Shown here: positions 53,368 to 64,000 of the stretch, piece after piece
Layout of the letters: each line of letters opens with the position of its first letter
How positions within the stretch are numbered: the stretch's first letter is position 1
NCBI GenBank assembly: GCA_009830035.1
Contig: SZZY01000005.1
Span: 186,001-250,000, forward strand
Length of the DNA stretch: 64,000 nucleotides
Direction: 5' to 3'
Origin: Pantoea sp. Eser
GTDB lineage: Bacteria; Pseudomonadota; Gammaproteobacteria; Enterobacterales; Enterobacteriaceae
Position numbers and translations under genes: made by a program
The notes under the pieces: generated by a model
Told to the model about the DNA's origin: nothing
The model's database searches: none
Seen by the model: the letters and a program-made list of their open reading frames with translations, nothing else

Positions 53368-54117
53368 TCAGGCCTGCATGGCGGCGCGAACGCGCAGCAG
53401 ATCTTCTGGCGTATCCACCCCAACGCTGGGGATGGTTTGCGCTACGGCAACATGAATCTTTTCGCCGTACCACAACACCCGCAGCTGCTCGAGCAGTTCA
53501 ATCTGTTCCAGCGGGCATGGCGCCCAGGCGACGTAGCGGCGAATAAAGCCGGCACGGTAAGCGTAGATGCCAATATGCCGCAGCAGGGTGTCACCAATCT
53601 GCTCGCGTGAGCTGGCATAACGTTCACGATCCCACGGGATTGTCGCGCGCGAAAAATAGAGCGCGTAGCCGTTAACTTCCATCACCACCTTCACCGCATT
53701 GGGATTAAACGCTTCCTCCGCCTCAGTGATCGGTACCGCCAGCGTCGCCATTCCCGCCGCAGAACCGGCCAGATTGATGGCCACCTGACGCACGATCTCC
53801 GCCGGAATCATCGGCTCGTCACCCTGCACATTGACGATGATCTCATCATCAGCAAACTGATATTTTTCGATCACTTCCGCCAGACGCTCGGTGCCGGATT
53901 GATGATCGGCGCGCGTCATGCAGACTTCACCGCCTGCAGCTTCAACCGCCTGCGCCACCGCCGGATGATCGGTGGCGACGATCACCCGACTGGCACCCGA
54001 TTCACGGGCGCGCTCCATCACATGTACCACCATTGGCTTGCCGTGAATATCGACCAGCGGCTTACCCGGTAATCGGGTTGACGCATAACGCGCAGGAATG
54101 ATGGCGGTGAAACTCAT
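53368..54117 (-). CDS. kdsB: CMP-Kdo synthetase
   Basis: KdsB (3-deoxy-manno-octulosonate cytidylyltransferase) activates Kdo with CTP for lipid A-core assembly. The 249-residue ORF (E. coli 248) has the nucleotide-binding start [16 protein letters not shown], then [16 protein letters not shown], the metal-binding [14 protein letters not shown] and the C-terminal [13 protein letters not shown]. It overlaps ycaR by four bases (ATGA), forming the ycaR-kdsB unit. Essential for LPS and intact. Confidence 0.96.
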   Translation of the reverse strand: MSFTAIIPARYASTRLPGKPLVDIHGKPMVVHVMERARESGASRVIVATDHPAVAQAVEAAGGEVCMTRADHQSGTERLAEVIEKYQFADDEIIVNVQGDEPMIPAEIVRQVAINLAGSAAGMATLAVPITEAEEAFNPNAVKVVMEVNGYALYFSRATIPWDRERYASSREQIGDTLLRHIGIYAYRAGFIRRYVAWAPCPLEQIELLEQLRVLWYGEKIHVAVAQTIPSVGVDTPEDLLRVRAAMQA

Positions 54118-54296
54118 GGATGAATCTCTTCCACAGACAGCGTACGGGCTTCATTTTCCAGTAACACCGGAATGCCGTCACGCACCGGAAACGCCAAGCC
54201 GTCCGGTTTACAGATCAGCTCCTGCTGCGCATTGTTATAGTAGAGTTTGCCATTGCACACCGGGCAGGCAACGATTTCGAGTAAACGATGATCCAT
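54114..54296 (-). CDS. ycaR: YcaR, UPF0434/Trm112-like small protein
   Basis: YcaR is a 60-residue Trm112-like protein of unknown function, often encoded beside kdsB or lpxK. The sequence starts [20 protein letters not shown] and has the Cys pair CPVC, then [20 protein letters not shown], the family core. In E. coli it lies between lpxK/ycaQ and kdsB. The stop overlaps the kdsB start. Intact. Confidence 0.94.
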   Translation of the reverse strand: MDHRLLEIVACPVCNGKLYYNNAQQELICKPDGLAFPVRDGIPVLLENEARTLSVEEIHP

Positions 54297-54374
54297 ATGT
54301 CCTCCATCAGGGACCGAATGCGTAAGGGGTAAAGCATACCATAGCCCAGCCCGGGCGGGAGGGCGTAAAACGTA

Positions 54375-55602
54375 TCAGCGCGTCACGCGCAGCCCGCTTC
54401 GCGATTCAGCGACCACAGTGCTGGCGAGTGAGGCAAATTCCTGCAGCAGAGAGACGGTTTCCGCGTCCTGCCACGCCGCAAAGCGCTCAATCGCCCGCCG
54501 GATATCCTGCACAAATCGCAACGTGACCCGCGTCTGCGGCTCCAGCCAGATGTTTTTAATCTCCAGCTGCTTTGACTGACGCAACATACGGGCATCCAGC
54601 CGGCCTTTTATCTCAACACGGTGCAGGATTGGCAGGACAAAATAACCAAATTTGCGCTTAGCCGCCGGCGTATAACACTCTATGCGATAATCAAAGTTGA
54701 ACAGTTCCAGCGCACGCTTGCGGTCCCAGACTACCGGATCGAATGGCGATAAAAGCGCGCTGTGTGTCGCCTGCAGCGGGTTCTCAAGCAGCGGCAATAT
54801 CGCGATGCAGCCACATGTCGCCCAGCCCGTCGGCCGTCACCGCAATGAGATCGCTCGCTTCCTGCGCTTCCGCCAGAAAGGTGCTGAGCGGCACCCGTTT
54901 CAGGCGGTAATAGTCTGCCAGCCAGCGGCCGCGAAAAATGCCGAGACAGCGGGCGCTGTTGAGTAACATCAGGCGGGTCGCTTCAGCTTCACTGATGCTG
55001 TGCAGGGCATCCTGCCGGTCGGGCATCACCCGGCTGCGCAGATCGTATGCCCGTTGAAAATTGCGGCGTTCAGCGACCATCAGTTCACCGGCGCTGAACA
55101 GATTTTCCAGATGCCGCTTGTGCGGTTTCCACGCCCACCATCCCGGCTTATGATTCGCGGCATGCGCGAAGTCTGCTGCGCGCACCGGACCATTTTCGCG
55201 GATCTGCTGCAGTAACTCAGCAATCTCCTGCCGGTGGTCATCAACCCATTGCGCATTGTACTTCCAGCCCAGCCGTTCCGGCGACAGCATGCGATGACGC
55301 AGCGGCCTGTAGTCGGCTCGTGGAATAAAACAGGCTTCGTGTGCCCAGTACTCAAACACCTCGCCCTGAGCCAGCGCCTGCTCCAGCCACGCCTGAGGAT
55401 AGTCACCGAGGCGACTGAACAGCACCAGATAGGGGCTGCGGGCCACCACATAAATGGTATCGATTTGCAGCAGCGACATGCGGGAGATGCAGTCAATCAA
55501 ATCCTGATAGCGGGCGCGCTGGCGCGGCGGGCGCAGCAGGCCCTGCTCGGCGAGATGAAGGTGACGTGTTTGCTGTAATGAAAGTGAATGCAGAGGGTTC
55601 AT
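54375..55602 (-). pseudogene. ycaQ: YcaQ DNA glycosylase (interstrand-crosslink unhooking), frameshift
   Basis: YcaQ is a winged-helix (HTH_42) DNA glycosylase that unhooks interstrand crosslinks and removes bulky alkylpurines. The frame from 55602 reads MNPLHSLSLQQTRHLHLAEQ, with RMSLLQIDTIYVVARSPYLV and the catalytic QxD-type region at QID. It ends after DMWLHRDIAAA near 54784. The expected continuation LPLLENPLQATHSALLSPFD, then PVVWDRKRALELFNFDYRIE, is present in the next frame and runs to 54375. A single small indel near 54793 explains the break. The 272-residue product keeps the N-terminal catalytic residue but lacks the C-terminal winged-helix/beta-barrel part. Confidence 0.88.
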
Positions 55603-55626
55603 TCTCTTCCTTATCCGGTCTGGTGA

Positions 55627-56622
55627 CTAGGTGCGCGCCTGACCGCTGCGGCACAGCTGTTCGATATCGTCCAGCAGCGGGGTGACCGCCGCGCCCTGCA
55701 GATGGGCATCAACCGGCAGATACCACCAGTTGGGCTGTGCAAAGTGGCGGCATTTCACCGCATCTTTTTCGGTCATCAGCAACGGCTGTCCGTCCGATGT
55801 CAGACGCGCCAGCTCATCCTGACTGTAAGCGTGATGATCGGCAAAAGCGACTTCTGCCACCGGGGTGATGCCCAGCTGTTTCAGTGTGGTAAAGAAGCGC
55901 GGTGGATGCCCGATACCGGCCATGGCGATGACCGGATCAAGCCGATCAACCGGCCGGGTTTCGCCGGTCAGCAAATGCGTCGCCAGCCCTAGCTTAAGCT
56001 GCATGGCTATCTCACCGGGCTGCGCTTCACCACCGTTAACCACAATCGCATCCACCTGACCCAGCCGGCTGGCGCGTTCGCGCATCGGCCCGGCCGGTAG
56101 CCACCAGCCATTGCCAAAACGACGTACCCCATCCACCACCACAATTTCACGGTCGCGCTGTAGCGCATAGTGCTGCAGGCCATCATCGGTGATGATCACA
56201 TCTAACGGCCCCTGTTTCAGCAGCGCTTCAATCGCCAGCCGCCGCTTTGGCGCTACGGCCACCGGTGCGCCGGTGCGCTGGGCGATCAGCACCGGCTCAT
56301 CACCGGCCTGTTCGGTGGCGGTCTGTCCGGTGACCAGCAGCGGATACTGCTCTGCTTTACCGCCGTAGCCCCGCGACACCACGCCCGCGCGCAGACCGCG
56401 CTGTTGCAATGCCTCGACCAGCCAGATCACTACCGGCGTTTTGCCATTGCCGCCGGCCGTCAGATTACCCACCACCACCACCGGCAGCGTTGCGCGCCAG
56501 CTTTTACGCCAGCCGCGCTGATAACTGAGTCGAATCAGAGTGGTGCTCGCCCCATACAGCAGGCTCAGTGGCCATAACAGCAGCCATAAGGGTGAGCGAC
56601 CACTCCAGATACGCTCAATCAT
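55627..56622 (-). CDS. lpxK: Tetraacyldisaccharide 4'-kinase
   Basis: LpxK phosphorylates the 4' position of the lipid A disaccharide at the inner membrane. The 331-residue ORF (E. coli 328) has an N-terminal membrane helix ([16 protein letters not shown]), P-loop [12 protein letters not shown] (near 52-63), SRGYGGK, the substrate/metal piece [16 protein letters not shown] and the C-terminal [10 protein letters not shown]. It overlaps msbA by four bases, the conserved msbA-lpxK operon. Essential and intact. Confidence 0.96.
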   Translation of the reverse strand: MIERIWSGRSPLWLLLWPLSLLYGASTTLIRLSYQRGWRKSWRATLPVVVVGNLTAGGNGKTPVVIWLVEALQQRGLRAGVVSRGYGGKAEQYPLLVTGQTATEQAGDEPVLIAQRTGAPVAVAPKRRLAIEALLKQGPLDVIITDDGLQHYALQRDREIVVVDGVRRFGNGWWLPAGPMRERASRLGQVDAIVVNGGEAQPGEIAMQLKLGLATHLLTGETRPVDRLDPVIAMAGIGHPPRFFTTLKQLGITPVAEVAFADHHAYSQDELARLTSDGQPLLMTEKDAVKCRHFAQPNWWYLPVDAHLQGAAVTPLLDDIEQLCRSGQART

Positions 56623-58367
56623 TGGCCGAATTGCATCTTGTGCAGCTGTGCATAGACCCCGCGCTCCGCTAACAGCACCTGATGCGTACCGCGCTCAACA
56701 ATCTGACCATCTTCGATTACCACGATTTCATCCGCTTTTTCGATGGTAGAGAGTCGGTGTGCAATCACCAGCGAGGTACGGTTCTTCTGCAGTTCGTCCA
56801 GCGCTGACTGAATGGCCCGCTCAGATTCAGTATCCAGAGCCGATGTCGCCTCATCCAGGATCAAAATAGGACAATCGCGCAACAAGGCGCGCGCAATTGC
56901 AATACGCTGACGCTGGCCGCCTGACAGCAGCACGCCGTTTTCGCCAATCACCGTATCCAGCCCTTGATCCATCTTGTTGATGAAATCCATCGCATGCGCC
57001 ATGGTCGCGGCCTTTTCGATCTCTGCGCGGCTATACTGTTTGTTGCGGGCATAGGCGATGTTATTCGCAATGGTGTCGTTGAACAGATGAACATTCTGCG
57101 ACACCAGCGCCACCTGATTACGCAGCGAGCGTAAGGTGTACTCACGCAGATCGTAACCGTCCAGCAGGATTTCTCCCTGCTGAATATCGTAGAAACGGGT
57201 CAGTAAGCTGGCCATGGTCGACTTACCGGAACCGGAGCGGCCTACCAGAGCAACCGTTTTGCCTGCCGGCAGCGAGAGATTGATATTGCGCAGCGCCGGC
57301 ACATCACGACCCGGATAGGTAAAGGTGACGTTACGGAACTCGATATCGCCCTTCGCACGAGTGACTTCACGACTGCCGTTATCCACTTCCTGCTTGCTGT
57401 CCAGAATAGAGAACAGCGTCTGACAGGCGGCCATACCGCGCTGGAACTGGGCATTGACGTTAGTTAGTGATTTCAACGGACGCATCAGCGCGATCATTGA
57501 TGAGAACACTACGGTGATGGTACCGGCAGTCAGGGTATCCATAACGCTGGGGAAGCTGGCGGCGTAAAGCACGAATGCCAGCGCCAGAGAGGCGATCAGC
57601 TGAATCACCGGATCGGAGATTGATGAGGCTGAAACCAGCTTCATTCCCTGCTGGCGCATGCCATTACTGACGCGGGCAAAGCGCTCAGACTCAATATCCT
57701 GGCCGCCGAAAATCAGCACTTCTTTATGGCCCTTCAGCATCTGCTCAGCGCTGGTAGTAACCAGCCCCATGGTATTTTGCATGGTTTTACTGATGTTACG
57801 GAAACGCTTAGAGACGGTGCGGATAGCAGAAGAAACAATCGGTGCCAGAACAATCAGAATCAACGACAGCTGCCAGCTGTAGTAGAACATCATGATGAAC
57901 AGGCCAATAATCGACGCACCTTCACGTACTACCGTTACCAGCGCACCAGAGGAGGAAGAAGCCACCTGTTCTGAATCGTAGGTGATACGTGACAACAGGG
58001 TACCGGTTGACTGCTGGTCAAAAAATGAAACCGGCATGCCCATCATATGGCTGAACAGCCGACGGCGAATATTCATTACCACGTTGCCAGAAACCCAGGA
58101 GATGCAGTAGCTGGAGATATAACTGGTCACGCCGCGGATCAGCATCAGGCCAATAACCACTAACGGCATCCACAGCATCACCGATTTATCGGCTTTACCA
58201 AACCCATCATCCAGTAACGGTTTCAACAGGGAGAGCATTAAGGCGTCGCCCGCAGCGTTAATAATCAGGGCAATGGAGGCCACAATTAATCCCGCCTTGT
58301 TAGGCGCGATCATCGGCCAGAGTCGGCGGAATGTCTGCCACGTAGAGAGATCTTTATCTAGATGCAT
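56619..58367 (-). CDS. msbA: Lipid A flippase/exporter MsbA
   Basis: MsbA is the homodimeric ABC exporter that flips core-lipid A across the inner membrane. The 582-residue ORF equals the family length. Six membrane helices occupy residues about 20-310. The ATPase domain has Walker [11 protein letters not shown]-loop [11 protein letters not shown], signature [16 protein letters not shown], Walker [17 protein letters not shown] and H-loop VIAHRLSTI. The start [20 protein letters not shown] is canonical. Essential and intact. Confidence 0.97.
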   Translation of the reverse strand: MHLDKDLSTWQTFRRLWPMIAPNKAGLIVASIALIINAAGDALMLSLLKPLLDDGFGKADKSVMLWMPLVVIGLMLIRGVTSYISSYCISWVSGNVVMNIRRRLFSHMMGMPVSFFDQQSTGTLLSRITYDSEQVASSSSGALVTVVREGASIIGLFIMMFYYSWQLSLILIVLAPIVSSAIRTVSKRFRNISKTMQNTMGLVTTSAEQMLKGHKEVLIFGGQDIESERFARVSNGMRQQGMKLVSASSISDPVIQLIASLALAFVLYAASFPSVMDTLTAGTITVVFSSMIALMRPLKSLTNVNAQFQRGMAACQTLFSILDSKQEVDNGSREVTRAKGDIEFRNVTFTYPGRDVPALRNINLSLPAGKTVALVGRSGSGKSTMASLLTRFYDIQQGEILLDGYDLREYTLRSLRNQVALVSQNVHLFNDTIANNIAYARNKQYSRAEIEKAATMAHAMDFINKMDQGLDTVIGENGVLLSGGQRQRIAIARALLRDCPILILDEATSALDTESERAIQSALDELQKNRTSLVIAHRLSTIEKADEIVVIEDGQIVERGTHQVLLAERGVYAQLHKMQFGQ

Positions 58368-58401
58368 TATTTATTCACGGTGTTGGAAATAGCCGGCCAT
58401 T

Positions 58402-60622
58402 CTACCTGGATTCGCGTTTGACGCCAAACCACTGATGATACCAACGGGGCATTAATTGATCGCGCAGACCAGAAACCGCAATTTTACCCTGTCGAATTGT
58501 GATACTTATCTGCCCTGATTGTCCGGTGTCGAACCAGTGAAAGCCGCTCCGCTGATAATTTTCCAGCACGCTTTTGGCGGGCATCCGCCATGCATTGTAG
58601 CGTGCCAGTGAGGCTATCGTGGTCTTACCCGCCGTACTGCGCAACAGCAGCCGGGTTGATGAGGTGCGGCTGCCATGATGCGGCACCTGCAGAATATCCA
58701 CCCTGAGACGCTGTTTCTCCAGCGCTTCAATATCACCGGTTAACATCACTCTGACCTGACCATCATCAACCATGATTAGGCAGGAATCGTTGTTGTCGCC
58801 CGGCGTCGGTATCGACAGCGGCCAGAGAGCCTCAAAATGCAGTTGCTGCCAATGCCATTCCGTACCGCGTACTCAGGGTAAATGGGCGTTGTTTGCCAGC
58901 GCGCTACGCACTTTCACCGTTGGCCAGCGTGCTGTTATCGATTCCAGGCCACCAGTATGGTCGAGATGTCTATGGCTAAGGATCACCTGTTGTAACCGCA
59001 GCTGTTTTCTCTGCAGCTACGGAATAATCACCCGGCTGCCAGCGCGGACCGGTATCGTACAGTACCGCCTCATCGCCCTAGCTGATCACCACGCTTAAAC
59101 CGTGACCGACGTCCAGCATATCGATGCGCCATCCCTGCCCCTGCTCTGGCTGGCGACTTAATACCATCGCCAGCGCGATTGCGCTGCTGCTCACTGGCAG
59201 AGAAAAGAACAGCTGGGTTCGCCATACGATCAACCCACCCCATACCAGCACAGTAAAGTAGGTTACGCCATTCAGCGGCCACCAGCCTGGTGGTAGCAAC
59301 TCCAGGGTGTAAAACAGCGCACGCAATGAGAAATCGGCCATCCTCCAGAAAAAAGAGGATAATTGTGCGACCGGCAGCAGCATCGCGAAAGTCACCAGCG
59401 GCATGGTTATGAAGGAAACGGCAGGGACGGCCACGACGTTAGAAACCAGTGCCGTCAGGCTAATGCCGTTAAAGATAGTCACCTGCAACGGTACCATCAG
59501 AATCATCATTCCTGCCTGTAAATGCAGCAATTGTATGGGCAGCCAGCGCCGCTGGTGACAGAACCTTCTTGCCAGTGGAAACCACTGGTACCAGATCATC
59601 AGCATTCCCACCGCCAGCGCAGAGAGCCAGAAACTGTCAGATAACACGGTTAACGGATCTGACAGTAACAGCAAAGCAACGCACAGCATCCAGACTTGCC
59701 AGCTGTTCAGTTGGACGCCAGCAATTCGGGTCAATACCCATAATGTCAGCGTTAGAAGAGAACGCTCGGCAGGGGATTGTGCGCCTGAGAGCCAAGTATA
59801 AACCGCGGCAAGCAGCCAGCTGACAATGAGAGGAAAAAGGTAGCCAATATAACGGGCAGGTAACAGAAGCTGTAGGCCGCGAGCGAATAACCAGCCAGTA
59901 CTGGCAGCCAGTGCGATGTGCATACCTGATATCGCCATCAGGTGAGCGGTACCGGTATCACGTAATAACTGCCGCGTTTCGCGGCTCATTTCGTCGCGAT
60001 TACCAAATGCCAGCGCTTCCAGAGTGGAGTGCATCGGCATTTCACCCCGGCTGGCGATGCCATAAAATAAATCGCCAGCGCCAGTCACAGCTATTTTCCA
60101 CCGCCTGCTGTTTGATAATACGTCCTTAGTAGCGGTGTATTGTTGGCCGATGCAAAACGCTGCGCATCAAAATCACCCTCATTCAGTCGGGCATGAATCG
60201 CGCGTAAACGCAGCGTCATGGTCCAAGCGCTGGCCCGGACAGTACTGTTCAGGATCGGCGTCAAAGTAAAGCCAGGCAAAACGCGGCGGAAACAGCATCT
60301 TTTCGCCCTCCTTCAACAGACGAACTCTGATTTGCTTCCTCTCCTTTCTCAGTTCGCTAATAAGGATGCTGTAAGTGGCTGGTCGCGCAGCATGGTGTTC
60401 AATATCTCTCACCATTAATCGCGCATCGTTAGTTGCCCACGCCAGAAACAACAGGCCGATGCCGGTTATCCACAGGGTTTGCGGGCGACTTTGCAGTAAC
60501 ACCATCCCGGTTAATAGCAAACCGAGAATCACGCCACCAGAGGGAAGTCGGGCGATAAACAGTAAAGGCAACGTAGCAATAATTGCCAGCCGGGCTAAAA
60601 CCATCCATGTCAGCATAATCAC
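58402..60622 (-). pseudogene. ycaI: ComEC/Rec2 DNA-uptake channel (YcaI), heavily decayed
   Basis: ComEC/Rec2 forms the inner-membrane channel for transforming DNA, with an N-terminal OB domain, a central competence domain and a C-terminal metallo-beta-lactamase-like domain. The N-terminal 147 codons run to a frameshift near 60210 (LRLRAIHARLNEGDFDAQRF reads on in another frame), and about 50 residues are missing or scrambled near 60070-60100. RDTGTAHLMAISGMHIALAA and the membrane core follow as one long frame to TAG at 59078-59080 (after GHGLSVVIS). A further shift, TAG at 59017-59019 and TGA at 58873-58875 follow, before LTGDIEALEK and LQVPHHGSRTSS read to 58402. At least five lesions. Confidence 0.95.
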
Positions 60623-60782
60623 ATCTATCCTGATGAATATGTCTATTCTGAACGGTTGGTGAAGGGGTTAAAGCAGGTAATCAGGCAGTAGCGAGCGGCA
60701 TCGTATTAATCCGCATGGCTTGCAGAGTGGGTTGCACTAATCTGGATGTCAGCTCCGGATGTCAGCGCTGAAAAATAGCAGG

Positions 60783-60812
60783 CAAAAAAAACGACATCCG
60801 GAGATGTCGTTT
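60783..60812 (-). terminator. ihfB terminator
   Basis: On the minus strand AAACGACATC pairs with GATGTCGTTT around TCCG, followed by a run of T (TTTTTTTTGCC overall). It begins about 20 bases after the ihfB stop and may also end readthrough from rpsA. Confidence 0.92.
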
Positions 60813-60830
60813 GTCTGGTTCGGTATCGGC

Positions 60831-61115
60831 TCAGCCGTAGATATTTGCGCGATCGCGCAGTTCTTTGCCTGGCTTGAAGTGGGGAACGTATTTACCTTCC
60901 AGATCCACTTTGTCACCCGTTTTCGGGTTACGACCAGTGCGCGGAGCGCGATAGTGCAAAGAAAAGCTGCCGAATCCCCGGATTTCGATGCGTTCGCCCT
61001 GTGCCAGCGTAGTAGCCATGTGCTCCAGCATCTCTTTTACTGCATCCTCAACGACTTTCGCCGGTATATGAGTATGCTGTCCCGCCAGTCTTTCGATCAG
61101 TTCTGACTTGGTCAT
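60831..61115 (-). CDS. ihfB: Integration host factor subunit beta
   Basis: IHF-beta pairs with IHF-alpha to bend DNA at specific sites. The 94-residue ORF has the HU/IHF start [20 protein letters not shown] and the core [20 protein letters not shown]. The DNA-intercalating arm with [12 protein letters not shown], and the tail [16 protein letters not shown], are also present. Length equals E. coli. It lies 81 bases downstream of rpsA, as in E. coli. Intact. Confidence 0.97.
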   Translation of the reverse strand: MTKSELIERLAGQHTHIPAKVVEDAVKEMLEHMATTLAQGERIEIRGFGSFSLHYRAPRTGRNPKTGDKVDLEGKYVPHFKPGKELRDRANIYG

Positions 61116-61196
61116 GTAACCTCCGGTTATCCCTCTGGGAATGTATGACAGCTTTTACCGAAACCGGGTGGTTGCCCACCCGGTGCTTCAGGTCGA

Positions 61197-62870
61197 TTAC
61201 TCGCCTTTAGCCGCTTTGAACGCTTCAGCCATGGCGTTAGAGAAGTTACCTTCTTCCTGTTTGGTGTTAACAGTATTGATGGCTTCTTTCTCATCAGCCT
61301 GGTCTTTCGCACGGACAGACAGGCTAACAACACGGTTTTTACGATCAACGCCGGTGAATTTAGCTTCAACTTTGTCGCCAACGCTCAGAACCAGAGTTGC
61401 ATCTTCAATGCGGTCCATTGAAGCTTCAGAAGCGCGCAGGTAACCCTCAACGCCGTCTGCTAATTCAACTGTAGCACCTTTAGTATCAACCGCAGTCACT
61501 TTACCGGTGACGATGGCACCTTTCTTGTTCAGAGTGATGTAGTTGTTGAACGGATCTTCTGCCAGTTGCTTAACGCCCAGAGAGATACGCTCACGCTCTG
61601 CATCGACCTGCAGTACAACGGCAGCGATTTCGTCGCCTTTTTTATACTCACGAACGGCTTCTTCACCAGTCGCGTTCCAGGAGATGTCAGACAGGTGAAC
61701 CAGACCGTCGATGCCGCCGTCCAAGCCGATGAAGATACCGAAGTCAGTGATTGATTTGATTTTACCTTCAACACGATCGCCTTTGTTGTGCGTCTCAGCG
61801 AACTGCTGCCATGGGTTAGATTTACACTGCTTCAGACCCAGGGAGATACGACGACGCTCTTCGTCGATGTCCAGAACCATAACTTCAACCACGTCGCCTA
61901 CGTTTACAACTTTAGACGGATGGATGTTTTTGTTGGTCCAATCCATTTCAGACACGTGTACCAGACCTTCAACGCCTTCTTCGATTTCCACGAAGCAGCC
62001 GTAATCAGTCAGGTTGGTCACACGACCGGTCAGGCGGGTGCCTTCCGGATAGCGCTTAGCGATAGCCACCCATGGATCTTCGCCCAGCTGTTTCAGGCCG
62101 AGGGATACGCGGGTACGCTCGCGGTCGAACTTCAGCACTTTAACAGTGATTTCGTCGCCCACATTGACGATTTCGCTTGGATGCTTAACGCGTTTCCAGG
62201 CCATGTCAGTGATGTGCAGCAGGCCGTCAACGCCACCCAGATCCACGAATGCACCGTAGTCAGTAAGGTTCTTAACGATACCTTTGACTGCCATGCCTTC
62301 CTGCAGGTTTTCCAGCAGCTGATCGCGCTCTGCGCTGTTTTCGGATTCGATAACCGCACGACGTGAAACCACGACGTTGTTGCGTTTCTGATCCAGCTTG
62401 ATCACTTTGAATTCAAGCTCTTTGCCTTCCAGGTGCAGCGTATCGCGCACCGGACGGACATCGACCAGTGAACCTGGCAGGAACGCACGGATACCGTTCA
62501 GCTCAACTGTGAAGCCACCTTTAACTTTGCCGTTGATAACACCGGTAACAGTTTCAGCGTCTTCGTAAGCTTTCTCCAGCGTGATCCAGGCTTCATGGCG
62601 CTTAGCTTTCTCACGGGACAGCAGGGTTTCACCGAAGCCGTCTTCCACTGCATCCAGAGCAACATCAACTTCGTCGCCAACCTGGATTTCCAGTTCGCCG
62701 GCTGCGTTCTTGAACTGATCTGCAGGAATTGCAGATTCAGATTTCAGACCCGCATCAACCAGAACGACATCTTTGTTGATAGACACGACGATGCTACGAA
62801 CGATAGAACCCGGGCGGGTTTCGATTGTTTTTAAGGATTCTTCAAATAGTTGAGCAAAAGATTCAGTCAT
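61197..62870 (-). CDS. rpsA: 30S ribosomal protein S1
   Basis: S1 binds mRNA leaders and is needed for initiation on most transcripts. The 557-residue ORF has six S1/OB repeats of about 70 residues, seen as repeated [19 protein letters not shown] motifs: [40 protein letters not shown] and [20 protein letters not shown]. The start [20 protein letters not shown] is canonical. Codon use is strongly biased, as expected of a highly expressed gene. Essential and intact. Confidence 0.98.
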   Translation of the reverse strand: MTESFAQLFEESLKTIETRPGSIVRSIVVSINKDVVLVDAGLKSESAIPADQFKNAAGELEIQVGDEVDVALDAVEDGFGETLLSREKAKRHEAWITLEKAYEDAETVTGVINGKVKGGFTVELNGIRAFLPGSLVDVRPVRDTLHLEGKELEFKVIKLDQKRNNVVVSRRAVIESENSAERDQLLENLQEGMAVKGIVKNLTDYGAFVDLGGVDGLLHITDMAWKRVKHPSEIVNVGDEITVKVLKFDRERTRVSLGLKQLGEDPWVAIAKRYPEGTRLTGRVTNLTDYGCFVEIEEGVEGLVHVSEMDWTNKNIHPSKVVNVGDVVEVMVLDIDEERRRISLGLKQCKSNPWQQFAETHNKGDRVEGKIKSITDFGIFIGLDGGIDGLVHLSDISWNATGEEAVREYKKGDEIAAVVLQVDAERERISLGVKQLAEDPFNNYITLNKKGAIVTGKVTAVDTKGATVELADGVEGYLRASEASMDRIEDATLVLSVGDKVEAKFTGVDRKNRVVSLSVRAKDQADEKEAINTVNTKQEEGNFSNAMAEAFKAAKGE

Positions 62871-62979
62871 ATTGATAATCTTCAGGATTCTTCAATTTAA
62901 CGTCCATCTGACTTCATGTCGGATGGGGTTGTTTCACATGCCCAGCACCGGATCCGTGGTACATGGTGATAAAATTCAG
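62871..62979 (-). promoter_or_regulatory. rpsA leader (autoregulatory type)
   Basis: The 109-base cmk-rpsA spacer contains, on the minus strand, CATCCGAC-ATGAAGT-CAGATG, a hairpin in the place of the stacked stem-loops of the E. coli rpsA leader. There is no strong Shine-Dalgarno before the ATG (GATTATCAATATG). E. coli rpsA is translated without a canonical Shine-Dalgarno and is repressed by S1 itself; the same is inferred here. Confidence 0.6.
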
Positions 62980-63666
62980 TTAAGCCGTAATGCCCAGCTT
63001 TTCACGGGCATAGTGTAGCGCTTTTTCAATGACTTGATCGATGGACATTTCAGTAGAATCCAGCATCAGGGCATCGTCAGCGGGTACTAAAGGCGCAATT
63101 GCGCGATTGCGATCGCGGTCATCACGTTCTTTTATCTCGGCTAAAAGGCGATCAAAGTTAACATTAAAGCCATTATCCTGCAACTGTAGCATACGGCGCT
63201 GGGCACGTTGTTCCGCGCTGGCATCGAGAAAAATCTTGACCGGCGCATCCGGGAAAACCACCGTGCCCATATCGCGACCGTCGGCAATTAAGCCTGGCGC
63301 TTCGCGAAAACCACGCTGACGGCGCAGCAAAGCTTCACGTACACGCGGAAAAGCCGCCACGCGGGAGGCGGTGTTGCTGACCTCCTGGGTACGAATTTCA
63401 CCAGTGACATCTTCACCTTCGAGGATCACCTGCATTTCGCCATTTTGTGACACAAAGCGCACATCCAGATGTGCCGCAATCGGCACCAGCGCTTCTTCAG
63501 ATTCGATATCGACCTGGTGGTGCAATGCCGCCAATGCCAGCACGCGGTAAATCGCACCAGAATCCAGCAGATGCCACTGCAACGCTTCCGCCATCGCTTT
63601 GCACAGGGTCCCTTTTCCAGCACCACTTGGCCCATCGATAGTTATGACCGGGGCAGTTACTGTCAT
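62980..63666 (-). CDS. cmk: Cytidylate kinase
   Basis: Cmk phosphorylates CMP and dCMP to the diphosphates. From ATG 63666 (after CAGGAGGGAATA) the product is 228 residues (E. coli 227), starting [20 protein letters not shown] with the P-loop GPSGAGKGT. The CMP-binding insert has [15 protein letters not shown] and TGEIRTQEV, and the lid/catalytic Arg region reads [20 protein letters not shown] and [17 protein letters not shown] longer in-frame start would add 14 unrelated residues. It lies upstream of rpsA, as in E. coli. Intact. Confidence 0.96.
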   Translation of the reverse strand: MTVTAPVITIDGPSGAGKGTLCKAMAEALQWHLLDSGAIYRVLALAALHHQVDIESEEALVPIAAHLDVRFVSQNGEMQVILEGEDVTGEIRTQEVSNTASRVAAFPRVREALLRRQRGFREAPGLIADGRDMGTVVFPDAPVKIFLDASAEQRAQRRMLQLQDNGFNVNFDRLLAEIKERDDRDRNRAIAPLVPADDALMLDSTEMSIDQVIEKALHYAREKLGITA

Positions 63667-63862
63667 TATTCCCTCCTGTTGCTGCGCGCTCTTCGGCCTG
63701 TCGGCCATCGGTAATGACTAGCATTATACGCTGCCCAACCCACCTTGGTTACCCTTTCGCACTGATGGTATTAATAATTCCAAGCAAATCAGAGGATTTC
63801 TGCCGCGATACGGCCAGATAATATGAGGGTTTCCGGTGCGATATCGCACCGGAGCGAGGCTA

Positions 63863-64000
63863 TCAGGCAGGCTGGCTGATCTTAGCCAGCTGGTCGAAAT
63901 AGTCAGGGAGGGTTTTTGCGGTACAGCCCGGATCGAGAATGGTGACCGGCGTATCGGAGAGCGCCACTAACGAAAAACACATCGCCATCCGGTGATCGTT
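63863..64000 (-). CDS. aroA: EPSP synthase, C-terminal end (runs off the window)
   Basis: The last 45 codons of 5-enolpyruvylshikimate-3-phosphate synthase, a shikimate-pathway enzyme, are present. The translation [20 protein letters not shown], then [18 protein letters not shown], ends AKISQPA at the TGA (63863-63865). NDHRMAM contains the PEP-binding Arg of the family. The rest lies beyond position 64000. It is followed by about 196 bases before cmk, which hold no gene. Confidence 0.95.
   Translation of the reverse strand, partial: NDHRMAMCFSLVALSDTPVTILDPGCTAKTLPDYFDQLAKISQPA

Noticed and set aside
58402..60622. comEC fragments as three separate small membrane/hydrolase genes
   Set aside because: The pieces align in order along one ComEC/Rec2 protein, with stops and indels between them; they are remnants of one gene.

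Overview
The window is a segment of an Enterobacterales chromosome. Gene content and order run from yccX-rlmI-hspQ through ompA-matP-fabA, pqiABC, pyrD, ssuEADCB, pepN, asnS-ompF-aspC, ldtD and mukFEB to kdsB, lpxK-msbA, ihfB, rpsA, cmk and aroA. This is essentially the Escherichia coli order from about aroA to yccX, read in reverse. Base composition is moderately GC-rich. Protein sequences (OmpA, OmpF, TfoX, MatP) and the regulatory leaders look like the Erwinia/Pantoea branch (Erwiniaceae). That placement rests on remembered family sequences, not on a search.

Layout. 1-5.7 kb: yccX (partial), broken rlmI, hspQ behind a near-consensus heat-shock promoter, broken yccU, yccT, mgsA, helD. 5.7-15 kb: yccF-yccS, tfoX, LexA-controlled but damaged sulA, ompA, divergent matP/lonH, fabA and rmf. 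14.6-25 kb: pqiABC, then a run of broken genes (uup, rlmL, ycbX), then zapC and pyrD. 25-28.2 kb: a small accessory insert with a decayed polysaccharide flippase and glycosyltransferase, followed by about 750 bases without a gene, at the place where E. coli carries a fimbrial cluster. 28.2-32.5 kb: the alkanesulfonate operon ssuEADCB, with every gene independently disrupted. 32.5-44.3 kb: pepN, broken pncB, asnS, ompF, aspC, ycbL, ycbK, ldtD. 44.4-52.7 kb: cmoM (one stop) with mukFEB, and elyC. 52.6-64 kb: broken ycbJ, kdsB-ycaR, broken ycaQ, lpxK-msbA, broken comEC, ihfB, rpsA, cmk, and the aroA 3' end.

The main message is functional sorting. Genes for translation, envelope and lipid A assembly, chromosome organisation and central nucleotide or fatty-acid synthesis are intact: rpsA, asnS, fabA, kdsB, lpxK, msbA, mukBEF, cmk, aroA, pyrD, ihfB, matP. 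At least sixteen accessory genes carry nonsense codons, 1-5 base indels or larger deletions while still being easy to recognise. The losses group by theme: RNA-modification methyltransferases (rlmI, rlmL, cmoM), DNA uptake, repair and damage response (comEC, ycaQ, uup, sulA), sulfonate-sulfur scavenging (ssuEADCB), NAD salvage (pncB) and surface polysaccharide (flippase, glycosyltransferase). This is what recent relaxed selection in a host-restricted lineage, such as an insect-associated Erwinia-like symbiont, would look like. Sequencing error must be excluded, but the substitution stops and multi-codon deletions are hard to explain that way. I saw no tRNA or rRNA gene, insertion sequence, prophage or CRISPR array. 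No wholly new system is evident; the striking biology is gene-by-gene decay and the regulatory signals left in front of dead or dying genes.
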